A DNA stretch of 64,000 nucleotides from Halalkalicoccus paucihalophilus (lineage in GTDB: Archaea; Halobacteriota; Halobacteria; Halobacteriales; Halalkalicoccaceae), in contig NZ_LTAZ01000004.1 of NCBI RefSeq assembly GCF_001593955.1, positions 186,001 to 250,000 on the forward strand. Direction: 5' to 3'. The notes under the pieces are model-generated. The model was not told the DNA's origin, did no database searches, and saw only the letters and a list, made by a program, of their open reading frames with translations. The number at the start of each line of letters is the position of its first letter. Position 1 is the first letter of the stretch. Positions 8,900 through 15,396 of this stretch are shown here, one piece after another. A program made the translations under genes and the position numbers.

Positions 8900-8915
8900 T
8901 TTAGGCCTACCTAAA
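8900..8915. promoter_or_regulatory. Iron-box operator, copy 3
   Basis: TTTAGG-CCTA-CCTAAA is a perfect inverted repeat with a four-base spacer. On the minus strand it lies between a TATA-like element (CTATAAGTTG, 8919-8928) and the start codon of the ferric-binding protein at 8895. Occupancy would therefore block a leaderless transcript. That it controls an iron-uptake gene is the strongest argument that all four sites belong to an iron regulon. Confidence 0.8.
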
Positions 8916-8934
8916 TCAACTTATAGCTGCTGTT

Positions 8935-10116
8935 TCAATCGTCGGCGACTGCGGGGATCCGGTCCAGCGCGTCGAGACACGCGAGCCACTCCTGCATGTG
9001 CTCGCCGACGTGATTGAAGAACGCCCCGTTTCGGTACTCGCCGAACTCGCCGTCAACGAGTGCCCGGGCCATCGCCTCGTAGACCGCGGCGTAGTCGTCG
9101 GCTTCGGCGTCCCCGGACGGTCGGGTTTCGGAGGCCGGTTCCACGTCGTCGACGACCTCCCAGAGGTGTTCGTTGAGTTCGAGGCCGGCGACCTCGTTGT
9201 GGAGGTCGTCGAACGTCGAGCGGGCGGCCTTGTTGTGCTCACAGAGGGGCGCGCCGTTGTAGATCCGCGTCCCGAGGAGGTCACAGGCGCGCTTGAGGAA
9301 CACGCCGCTCCAGATGTCGTCGAACCGGCCCACGTCCCAGCGGTTGTCGTCCATCGGGAGCTGGTAGAACGCGGGGATCACCTCCCGGCGGAAGGCGAGG
9401 TTCATCGAACAGACCGTGAGATAGTTGCCGCGCGCGGCGACGAAGTCCGCCCCGAAGTCCTCGCGGCTCGTCCGCGTCCGGGCCTGTCCCTGCAGGTCGC
9501 CGTCCATCAGGATGCGCACGGCGTCCAGATCCGGTACGTTGGTCCACAGCCCCTGGGAGGCGACGACGTTTCCGATGTTTTTCCTGTTCGTCTCGACCGT
9601 CTCGTCCATCGCGGCGTAGGGATACCCGCGGGGGTAGAGCCCGTGGTCGTCCGCGTTCCGATGGAGGACGTTCACCCACCGCTCGTCCGAGGAAACCGTC
9701 TCGACCTCGCCCTCGAAAGCGAGGTTCTCCATGTGGGTGCCGAAGAAGTCCTCGTCTTCGTGCGGGAGGGTGTCGTCGTCGATGAAAACGCCGTACTCGA
9801 ACTTGGGGTTTGCCCACATGTACAGCAGCCCGAAACTCGTCTCGGCGTGGCTCGCCGCCGGGACGAGGTGGCCGTACTCGGCGATTCCCTGCTCCTCGTA
9901 CCACTCCTCCCGGCGCGTCCCGTCGAAGACCTCCCCGGAGACGCCCTCTTCCTTGAGCATCGCCGCCATCGCGTCGCCCTCACAGAAGTCCTCCGTGATC
10001 AGGAGGACGTGGAGCCGCGAGGTGTCGAACCCGTGATCGCGCGCGTTTCGGAGGTACTCGCGCAGACACTCGTACTCCCGGATTGTCGGAATGATGACGC
10101 AGATCTCGCGGCCCAT
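8935..10116 (-). CDS. Reversibly glycosylated polypeptide / UDP-arabinopyranose mutase-like protein (GT75)
   Basis: This 393-residue protein closely follows the plant RGP/UAM pattern: VIIPTIRE at 7-14, DDD at 113-115, YPRGYP at 161-166, GLWTNVPDLDA at 189-199, CSMNLAFRRE at 236-245 and GRFDDIWSG at 263-271. In plants this family interconverts UDP-arabinopyranose and UDP-arabinofuranose and becomes glycosylated on an arginine in the RGYP region, as I recall. The start at 10116 is chosen because an iron box lies 16 bases upstream; a longer reading to 10263 would put that operator inside the gene. It probably supplies or transfers a nucleotide sugar for a surface glycan made under iron limitation. 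The sugar is unknown. Confidence 0.75.
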   Translation of the reverse strand: MGREICVIIPTIREYECLREYLRNARDHGFDTSRLHVLLITEDFCEGDAMAAMLKEEGVSGEVFDGTRREEWYEEQGIAEYGHLVPAASHAETSFGLLYMWANPKFEYGVFIDDDTLPHEDEDFFGTHMENLAFEGEVETVSSDERWVNVLHRNADDHGLYPRGYPYAAMDETVETNRKNIGNVVASQGLWTNVPDLDAVRILMDGDLQGQARTRTSREDFGADFVAARGNYLTVCSMNLAFRREVIPAFYQLPMDDNRWDVGRFDDIWSGVFLKRACDLLGTRIYNGAPLCEHNKAARSTFDDLHNEVAGLELNEHLWEVVDDVEPASETRPSGDAEADDYAAVYEAMARALVDGEFGEYRNGAFFNHVGEHMQEWLACLDALDRIPAVADD

Positions 10117-10131
10117 GTCGATACGATATCT

Positions 10132-10147
10132 TTTAGGATGGCCTAAA
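10132..10147. promoter_or_regulatory. Iron-box operator, copy 4
   Basis: TTTAGG-ATGG-CCTAAA is a perfect repeat, extended by one further T/A pair on each side. It sits 16 bases upstream of ATG 10116 of the RGP-like gene on the minus strand, next to an AGTTTTTA promoter-like element. Identical half-sites and spacing at 4862 and 8900 make chance unlikely. The site also fixes the start codon, because longer readings of the gene run through it. Confidence 0.75.
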
Positions 10148-10229
10148 AACTTGACGGTGTCAGCGTCAGCGGGGTCAGGGATAACGGAATCAGACGGGAC
10201 GATCGCTCTCACCGGTTGGCCGCCGGTGC

Positions 10230-11096
10230 TTAGGACTGGTTCGATTCGACGGCGTCGATCCACTCCTCGGCTTGCGCTTCGGAGACCTCGGCGGCCTCGG
10301 CAACGGCTTCGGCGTTGGCCTCCGCGAGTGCCTCCATCGACTCGAAGCCGGCCTCGTGCAGTCGGTCGGCGTAGGTCTCGCCGAGCCCCTGGATCTGCTC
10401 GATCCGTTCCCCTGACTCCTCGGTCTGCTGCTGGAGCCGTGTCTGGGTGTCCTCGACCTGTTCTTCGGCCTGCTCTTGGGTCTCGAGCATCTCCGACTGG
10501 AGCGTTTCGAGCTGCTCGGCCAGTTGCTCTTGGAACTGCTGCATCTCCTCGTGGAACTGTTCGGACTGTCCCTCGAGTTGCTCCTGGAACTGCTCCGACT
10601 GCTGGCGCATTCGCTCCTGGGACTCTTCGAGCTGTTCGCGGAACTCCTCGGAGACCTCCGTGGCCTGTTCCCGGGTTTCCTCTTGGGCGTCGAGTAGCGT
10701 CTCGGTCTGCTCCTCGATCACGTCGGCCTGTTGTTCGAGGGCCTCGTCGTACGCCTCAGTCCCCTCCTCGAACCCGGATTCGAGGCTCTCGAGGAGCTGA
10801 TCGTGGCCCTCTTCGATGCTGTCGAACTGTTGGTCGACGGCGCGGTGAAGCTGCCGGAACCCGCTTCGCCCGCCGGGAACCGTCGACTCGACGGCATCGA
10901 GATAGCCGTGGGTCGTCTCGCGCATCAGTTCGAGGCTCTGGTGTTGGAGCTCCTCTTGGATCTCGAAGCCGCTGAGCGCCATCCGGTTCGCGTTTCGCTG
11001 GGCGTCAACGCCCCGTTCGAACGCACGCTGGCCCTGCTCGATCGCCAGTCGCTGCATCTCGAACGCCGCGGTCATCGGGGTGTGCTGATCGGTCAT
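10230..11096 (-). CDS. Coiled-coil protein with N-terminal phasin-like region and C-terminal helix-hairpin-helix domain
   Basis: This 288-residue protein has three parts. The N-terminal 100 residues are helical and lack charge periodicity, rather like polyhydroxyalkanoate-granule phasins. The middle (about 110-225) is an extreme Gln/Glu-rich coiled coil with repeated QEQLE and EQFQEQ units. The last 55 residues (IQGLGETYADRLHEAGFESM onward) form a helix-hairpin-helix-type fold usually linked to DNA or protein contacts. Tandem ATGs at 11096 and 11099 lie near an AACACTTAACCC promoter-like element; a reading from 11156 looks too long. No signal or membrane segment is seen. A granule or nucleoid scaffolding role is possible but unproven. 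Confidence 0.55.
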   Translation of the reverse strand: MTDQHTPMTAAFEMQRLAIEQGQRAFERGVDAQRNANRMALSGFEIQEELQHQSLELMRETTHGYLDAVESTVPGGRSGFRQLHRAVDQQFDSIEEGHDQLLESLESGFEEGTEAYDEALEQQADVIEEQTETLLDAQEETREQATEVSEEFREQLEESQERMRQQSEQFQEQLEGQSEQFHEEMQQFQEQLAEQLETLQSEMLETQEQAEEQVEDTQTRLQQQTEESGERIEQIQGLGETYADRLHEAGFESMEALAEANAEAVAEAAEVSEAQAEEWIDAVESNQS

Positions 11097-11262
11097 CATC
11101 CGAACGTACGCCGTTCGGCGGGTTAAGTGTTGCCCCAGAATACCATTCACAACCATTTGAAACCATCTTATGGGTCAGAATCGGCCACGATACGCGCCGG
11201 ATCCGGTCGCCGCCGGCCGCGATAGCGACGGTTTGATGATCGCCTGAGCCGACCGATCGACA

Positions 11263-11619
11263 ATGGTCGACGACGTGGCTGTCCGTGGCATCGACCTCGA
11301 TTCCGAGACACGGTGTGCCCACTACGACTCGCCACGGGACGTGATCGCGATCCGGTTTCCCTGTTGTGGGGAGTACTACGCCTGCTACGAGTGTCACGCC
11401 GTCCGCGCCGACCACGACGCCGAGCGCTGGCCCGCCGATGCCCGCTCCTCGCGGGCGGTGCTGTGTGGGGTCTGTCGGGCCGAACTCACGATCTCGGAGT
11501 ACCTCTCGTGTGACGACGCCTGCCCCGCTTGCGGCGCGGCGTTCAATCCCGGCTGTGCGGGCCATCATCACCACTATTTCGCCGGCGTGTCGGAAGCTTC
11601 TGGACCCGACCGTCCGTAG
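11263..11619 (+). CDS. CHY zinc-finger protein
   Basis: This 118-residue protein has the ordered Cys/His ligands of the CHY zinc finger: RCAHY at 17-21, FPCCGEYYACYECH at 32-45, CGVC at 68-71, CDDACPACG and a terminal GHHHHYF. The family includes the CHY part of eukaryotic RCHY1 and the yeast Hot13 protein, which bind three zinc ions. It stands alone with a NUDIX gene 8 bases downstream, so the two may be co-transcribed. No catalytic domain is attached. Its role in archaea is not known. Confidence 0.85.
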   Translation: MVDDVAVRGIDLDSETRCAHYDSPRDVIAIRFPCCGEYYACYECHAVRADHDAERWPADARSSRAVLCGVCRAELTISEYLSCDDACPACGAAFNPGCAGHHHHYFAGVSEASGPDRP

Positions 11620-11627
11620 ACCCTCAT

Positions 11628-12167
11628 ATGACTGATCCCCTCGAGTGGGAGACGCTGGACGAGTCAGTCGCCTACTCGTGTCCCGGCTTCGACGTGATTC
11701 ACGAGGAGGTCCGCCTGCCCGACGGCACCGAGACGGACTTCGATTACGCAAGCGAGCCACCGGCGGCGGTGATCCTGCCCTTTACCTCCGGGGGCGAGGT
11801 CGTGCTCATCGAGGAGTGGCGCCAGGCGGTCAAACGGGTCAACCGGGGGCTTCCCGCGGGGAGCATGGAACCCGGCGAAGACAGGAAAACGGCCGCCCGC
11901 CGCGAACTCGTCGAGGAGACTGGCTACGAGGCCGGCGAGATGGAGTTCCTGGCCAGCGTCGAGCCCGCAAACGGCCTGCTCGATGCGGTCCACCACTACT
12001 TCGTCGCCCACGACTGCGAGCCGACCGGCCAGCAGGAACTCGATTTCAACGAATCGATCCGGGTGGCGACGACTGACTGGGAGGCGCTCCTCGCGGACGT
12101 GCAAAGCGGCGAGGTCCGCGACGGCCGGACCGTGACGGGCGTCCTCCAGTACGCGCTCTCGACATGA
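11628..12167 (+). CDS. NUDIX hydrolase, ADP-ribose pyrophosphatase-like
   Basis: This 179-residue protein contains a complete Nudix box from G78 to G99: G-x5-E followed by AARRELVEETG. It also has the EEWRQAVKRVNRGLPAG segment typical of ADP-ribose pyrophosphatases, so it probably cleaves ADP-ribose or a similar nucleotide sugar with magnesium. The ATG at 11628 is chosen over upstream in-frame starts because those lie inside the CHY gene. Its stop overlaps the ATG of the following methyltransferase (ATGA), indicating translational coupling. Precise substrate cannot be read from the box alone. Confidence 0.85.
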   Translation: MTDPLEWETLDESVAYSCPGFDVIHEEVRLPDGTETDFDYASEPPAAVILPFTSGGEVVLIEEWRQAVKRVNRGLPAGSMEPGEDRKTAARRELVEETGYEAGEMEFLASVEPANGLLDAVHHYFVAHDCEPTGQQELDFNESIRVATTDWEALLADVQSGEVRDGRTVTGVLQYALST

Positions 12168-12718
12168 CTGATGACGAGCGCGCCCACTGGAACGAGCGGT
12201 ATCGCGAGCGTGAGCCCCCGACCGAGCCTTCGGACCTGCTTCGGGAGTGGATCGACGACCTCCCCGAGGGTCGGGCGCTCGACGTCGCGACCGGCGGCGG
12301 GCGCAACGCGATCTTCCTCGCTGGACACGACTACGCGGTCGACGCGATCGACGTCTCCGAGGAGGGACTGGGGATCGCCCGCGAGCGCGCGGAGGACCGT
12401 GGTCTCTCGGAGCGCATCGAGTTCGTCCGAAGCGACGTCGAGGACCACGACTTTCCAGCCGCGGTGTACGACGTAATCGTCGTGAGCCACTACTACAGTC
12501 TGAACGCGCTACCCGGTTTCAAGCGCGCGCTCGCGCCCGGGGGCGTCTTGCTGTACGAACATCGCCTCCACCCGCCCGGCGACGGCTCCCACACGTTTCG
12601 ATTCCGGCCGAACGACCTCCTGCGAGCCACCCTCGACCTGCGGGTCGTCCGCTACGAGGAACCGATGGAGATCACGGAGGACGCGACGGACATTCGGCTG
12701 GTCGCCAGAAAGGACTGA
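12164..12718 (+). CDS. Class I SAM-dependent methyltransferase, TehB-like
   Basis: This 184-residue Rossmann methyltransferase has motif I LDVATGGGRNAIFLA (about 39-53), an acidic end of strand two (DAIDVS) and motif IV VIVVSHYY. Family relatives are annotated as tellurite-resistance TehB-like or thiopurine-type methyltransferases, small proteins that often act on chalcogen compounds. It overlaps the NUDIX stop by four bases and is probably in the same operon. The substrate is not established. Confidence 0.78.
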   Translation: MTDDERAHWNERYREREPPTEPSDLLREWIDDLPEGRALDVATGGGRNAIFLAGHDYAVDAIDVSEEGLGIARERAEDRGLSERIEFVRSDVEDHDFPAAVYDVIVVSHYYSLNALPGFKRALAPGGVLLYEHRLHPPGDGSHTFRFRPNDLLRATLDLRVVRYEEPMEITEDATDIRLVARKD

Positions 12719-12757
12719 CTCGCAACCCTTACCCGGAACTCCGTCTAACCCCGGCCA

Positions 12758-14215
12758 ATGAACGACATCTTCGAGGCCCACGACTGGGACGCCGCCGGGC
12801 GGATCGGCCGGCTTTCGGTCCCTCGCGCGGGCGTCACCGTCGAGACGCCGACCATCATGCCGGTGGTCAACCCCCACATCCAGACGATCCCGCCCCGCGA
12901 GCTCGCGGAGCGATTCGGCGCACAGATCCTCATCACGAACTCCTACATCCTCCACGGTAGCGACGATCTGCGCGAGGACGCCCTCGAGAAGGGCCTGCAC
13001 GACCTGCTTGACTTCCCCGGTGCGATCATGACCGATTCGGGCTCGTTCCAGCTCTCGGAATACGGCGAGATCGACGTCACCAGCGCGGAGATCCTCGACT
13101 TTCAACGGGAGATCGGCTCGGACATCGCGACGCCTGTCGACATCCCGACGGCACCCGACACCGAGCGGGAGGCGGTCGAGATCGAGCTCGGAACCACACA
13201 GGAGCGTCTCGACGCCGCCGCCGAGTTCAGCTCAGGAAAAATGCTCGTCTCGGCGCCCGTTCAGGGCTCGACCTACACCGACCTGCGCGAGTCGGCGGGC
13301 GAGCACGCCGCCGAAACTGGTCTCGACGTCTTTCCGGTCGGCGCGGTCGTCCCGCTGATGAACGACTATCGCTACGGCGAGATGATCGACGTCGTGATGG
13401 CCGCCAAACGGGGGCTCGGGCCCGCGGCTCCGGTCCACCTCTTCGGCGCGGGCCACCCCATGATGTTCGCGCTGGCGGTCGCGGCGGGCTGTGACCTCTT
13501 CGATTCGGCGGCCTACGCTATCTACGCGCGCGACGGGCGCTACCTCACGGTTCGGGGCACCGAACACCTGGAGGAGCTCGAGTACTTCCCGTGTTCCTGT
13601 CCCGTCTGTGCCGAACACACCCCCGCGGGGGTTGAGGCGAGCGACGAGCGAGAGCGCCTGCTCTCGGAGCACAACCTGTACGTCACGTTCGCGGAGATCC
13701 GACGGATCAAGGCGGCGATCCGCGAGGGGAACCTGCTCGAACTCGTCGAAACGCGAGCGAGAGGTCATCCCGCGATGCTCGACGGCTACCGGGCGCTGCT
13801 CGCTCATTCCGAACAGCTCGAACGCACTGATCCCGCCTCGAAGTCGACGTTCTTCTATCTCTCGGGCGAGAGCGCCCGCCGACCCGAGGTGCTCCGTCAC
13901 CACCGACGGCTCGAACGCCTTTCGGTACCGGACTCGCTGTTGCTCGCCGACGGCTCCGTCGACGGGATCGAGGCCGATGAGGTCTGGACCGTGCGCCCGC
14001 CCTTTGGCCCCGTCCCTCCGGAACTCTCCGAGACCTACCCCGTGAACGCCGAACTCCCCGACCGGCTCGACGGCGAGGCCTACGCTCTGGCCGCCCGCGG
14101 GGTCGCTCGACTGGCCGAGGCGAACCCCGACTGCGAGGTCACGCTCGTCGCGGGCTGGCCCGAGGTGGCGCTCGCGGCCCTGCCCGAACATACCAACTGC
14201 ATATTAATCTCCTAG
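12758..14215 (+). CDS. tgtA: tRNA-guanine(15) transglycosylase, archaeosine pathway
   Basis: This 485-residue enzyme exchanges guanine 15 of archaeal tRNA for preQ0. It shows the TGT barrel motifs: [15 protein letters not shown] near 30-44, [13 protein letters not shown] with catalytic Asp93, [12 protein letters not shown], and the zinc site [12 protein letters not shown] followed by a downstream His. Its product is the substrate for RaSEA (52140) and ArcS (15397). The last eight residues (HTNCILIS) are encoded by unusually AT-rich codons and directly abut a low-GC cassette, so the native 3' end may have been altered by insertion there. Function assignment is secure. Confidence 0.95.
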   Translation: MNDIFEAHDWDAAGRIGRLSVPRAGVTVETPTIMPVVNPHIQTIPPRELAERFGAQILITNSYILHGSDDLREDALEKGLHDLLDFPGAIMTDSGSFQLSEYGEIDVTSAEILDFQREIGSDIATPVDIPTAPDTEREAVEIELGTTQERLDAAAEFSSGKMLVSAPVQGSTYTDLRESAGEHAAETGLDVFPVGAVVPLMNDYRYGEMIDVVMAAKRGLGPAAPVHLFGAGHPMMFALAVAAGCDLFDSAAYAIYARDGRYLTVRGTEHLEELEYFPCSCPVCAEHTPAGVEASDERERLLSEHNLYVTFAEIRRIKAAIREGNLLELVETRARGHPAMLDGYRALLAHSEQLERTDPASKSTFFYLSGESARRPEVLRHHRRLERLSVPDSLLLADGSVDGIEADEVWTVRPPFGPVPPELSETYPVNAELPDRLDGEAYALAARGVARLAEANPDCEVTLVAGWPEVALAALPEHTNCILIS

Positions 14216-14306
14216 CAAGTTCACGACATGTAGGTCCCTGTTTGAGGGCTGTTTTAGAAACCATACAGATACGATTATCCCATTTCTACCAATGATGGCC
14301 ACAAGA

Positions 14307-14319
14307 TACATATATACAT
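14307..14319 (+). promoter_or_regulatory. TATA element of the low-GC cassette
   Basis: TACATATATACAT lies 17-29 bases upstream of ATG 14336. It is the most AT-rich promoter-like stretch in the region and is well placed for a leaderless or very short-leader archaeal transcript covering the three cassette genes. The remaining bases from 14216 to 14306 are AT-rich and show no open frame. Confidence 0.6.
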
Positions 14320-14335
14320 TAAGGGAGTGTATGTT

Positions 14336-14611
14336 ATGAAGAAAAAACAACAAAATCGGCGATCTGTATTAAAATCAGCTGCGATAGGAATTAGTGCTGC
14401 AGGAAGCCTCCCTATACTGGGCGTACAGAAAGGCAAAGCCTCTCCTCAAACAGACTCCGAACGATCGGGCAATGACTCAGAGATGAGTCACGAGGTAGTT
14501 GACGAAGGCGATGAGTACCACATCGTTGCGGTTACGAAAGACGACGAAACAGAATATTATCGAGTAGACAAAAACACGGGTGCTGTCAGAGCCGTCTCAA
14601 GTGTGGCATAA
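14336..14611 (+). CDS. Small Tat-signal protein, possible bacteriocin propeptide
   Basis: This 91-residue protein starts with a lysine-rich tip, then a twin-arginine motif (NRRSVLKSAA) and a hydrophobic helix ending near residue 30. The mature part is short and acidic, with VDEGDEYHIVAVTKDDETEY and a YYRVDKNTG segment resembling small beta-rich propeptide domains. The ATG at 14336 is preferred to GTG 14327 because the TATA element fits better. It ends 5 bases before the next gene, in a different frame. It may be an exported leader for the neighbouring peptide, or the front half of a gene later split by frameshift. Function is unknown. Confidence 0.55.
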   Translation: MKKKQQNRRSVLKSAAIGISAAGSLPILGVQKGKASPQTDSERSGNDSEMSHEVVDEGDEYHIVAVTKDDETEYYRVDKNTGAVRAVSSVA

Positions 14612-14616
14612 GCACG

Positions 14617-15030
14617 ATGGGACACAATGAGCTTATTTCCCGCTCCGATGTGCAGGTGAGACAATTTGGTTCCTGTGGCGGACACCTCTATCGAAATCAC
14701 TATTACGTAGCTCTCTCGATCGAACTCGGCGAAACGTGGGACAGCATCACGGGAGGATCACTTGAGGCAGGAATTTGTGCGGTTCTTGGTGCCAAAGGCG
14801 GCATGGCTAGTGCTGCGGCTGGTGGCATCGGGTGCTTCGTAATCGGCCGCTTCTTTCTTGACCACATTAATCCGTCCGGTAGTACCGGAACATGGGGAGC
14901 GTGGGACTGTCACCATGGCTATTTAAATTACGAAAACATCTGCCACGGAGTGACTAGCCAATACAGCGCAGGGCGATCGCAAGTCCCTTCATTGAAACGT
15001 GTTCCCGGCGTGCACTTCGAAGTGTTATAG
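14617..15030 (+). CDS. Gly/Ala-rich cysteine-containing small protein, halocin-like candidate
   Basis: This 137-residue protein has no signal peptide. Its core, about residues 48-80, is rich in Gly, Ala and Cys with alternating small residues (AGICAVLGAKGGMASAAAGG, then IGCFVIGRFF), as in membrane-active bacteriocins. Five cysteines are spread over the chain (GSCGGH, GICAV, IGCFV, WDCHHG, NICHG), and the tail is basic. It lies between a Tat-signal protein and a small membrane protein, the order expected for leader, toxin and immunity genes. I do not recognise a specific family. Activity is a hypothesis from composition and context. Confidence 0.5.
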   Translation: MGHNELISRSDVQVRQFGSCGGHLYRNHYYVALSIELGETWDSITGGSLEAGICAVLGAKGGMASAAAGGIGCFVIGRFFLDHINPSGSTGTWGAWDCHHGYLNYENICHGVTSQYSAGRSQVPSLKRVPGVHFEVL

Positions 15031-15033
15031 CCA

Positions 15034-15336
15034 ATGAAACGGAGCGTAATCTTTCTCTGTACTATCGTTACCGTTTTGGCGGCCTACGGATGGCTTTTGA
15101 CCGGGGCCAGCGTTCATGTCCTTCCGGCGATAGCCGGTATCGCTATGGCTCTCTCTGTCGCAGGTGTCGAACACACCTACCGGGGGATGCTTTCACAGAA
15201 GCTCACGGGAGCCGGGATCATCGTACTAATGCTGGTGCTTTTCACCGTATTCGATAACGGCGACAGTATCTTCTTCGCATTCGTCACCGCAGCAGTACTG
15301 TCGGTTTCGGTCGGCGTGCTGTATCTTCTCGATTGA
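15034..15336 (+). CDS. Small four-helix membrane protein, possible immunity protein
   Basis: This 100-residue protein is almost entirely hydrophobic, with probable helices near 4-22, 26-45, 56-74 and 78-98, separated by short polar turns such as EHTYRGMLSQK and FDNGDS. It begins 3 bases after the cysteine peptide gene, so the three cassette genes are probably one transcript. Membrane immunity proteins of this size accompany many bacteriocins, which is the only reason for the suggested role. No family is recognised. Confidence 0.5.
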   Translation: MKRSVIFLCTIVTVLAAYGWLLTGASVHVLPAIAGIAMALSVAGVEHTYRGMLSQKLTGAGIIVLMLVLFTVFDNGDSIFFAFVTAAVLSVSVGVLYLLD

Positions 15337-15396
15337 CTCGGTTCGCTTGACTGGGGCCAAACTCCCTATCGATACTCTCTTTCGCGACACTCTCCG

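Larger units (their letters stand above)
14216..15336 (+). other. Low-GC three-gene cassette inserted between tgtA and arcS
   Basis: From about 14190 to 15340 base composition drops visibly and codon choice changes (many AAA, ATA, TTA and GAA codons), unlike genes on both sides. Three tightly packed genes on one strand fill it, separated by 5 and 3 bases and preceded by a strong TATA element. No transposase, integrase, tRNA or obvious flanking direct repeat is visible. The contents (Tat-signal peptide, Gly/Ala-rich cysteine peptide, small membrane protein) recall bacteriocin or halocin loci with immunity functions. Horizontal acquisition is inferred from composition and position only. Confidence 0.6.

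Noticed and set aside
14216..15336. Cassette as an insertion sequence or prophage
   Set aside because: No transposase, integrase, terminal inverted repeat or flanking duplication was found; it is described as a gene cassette only.
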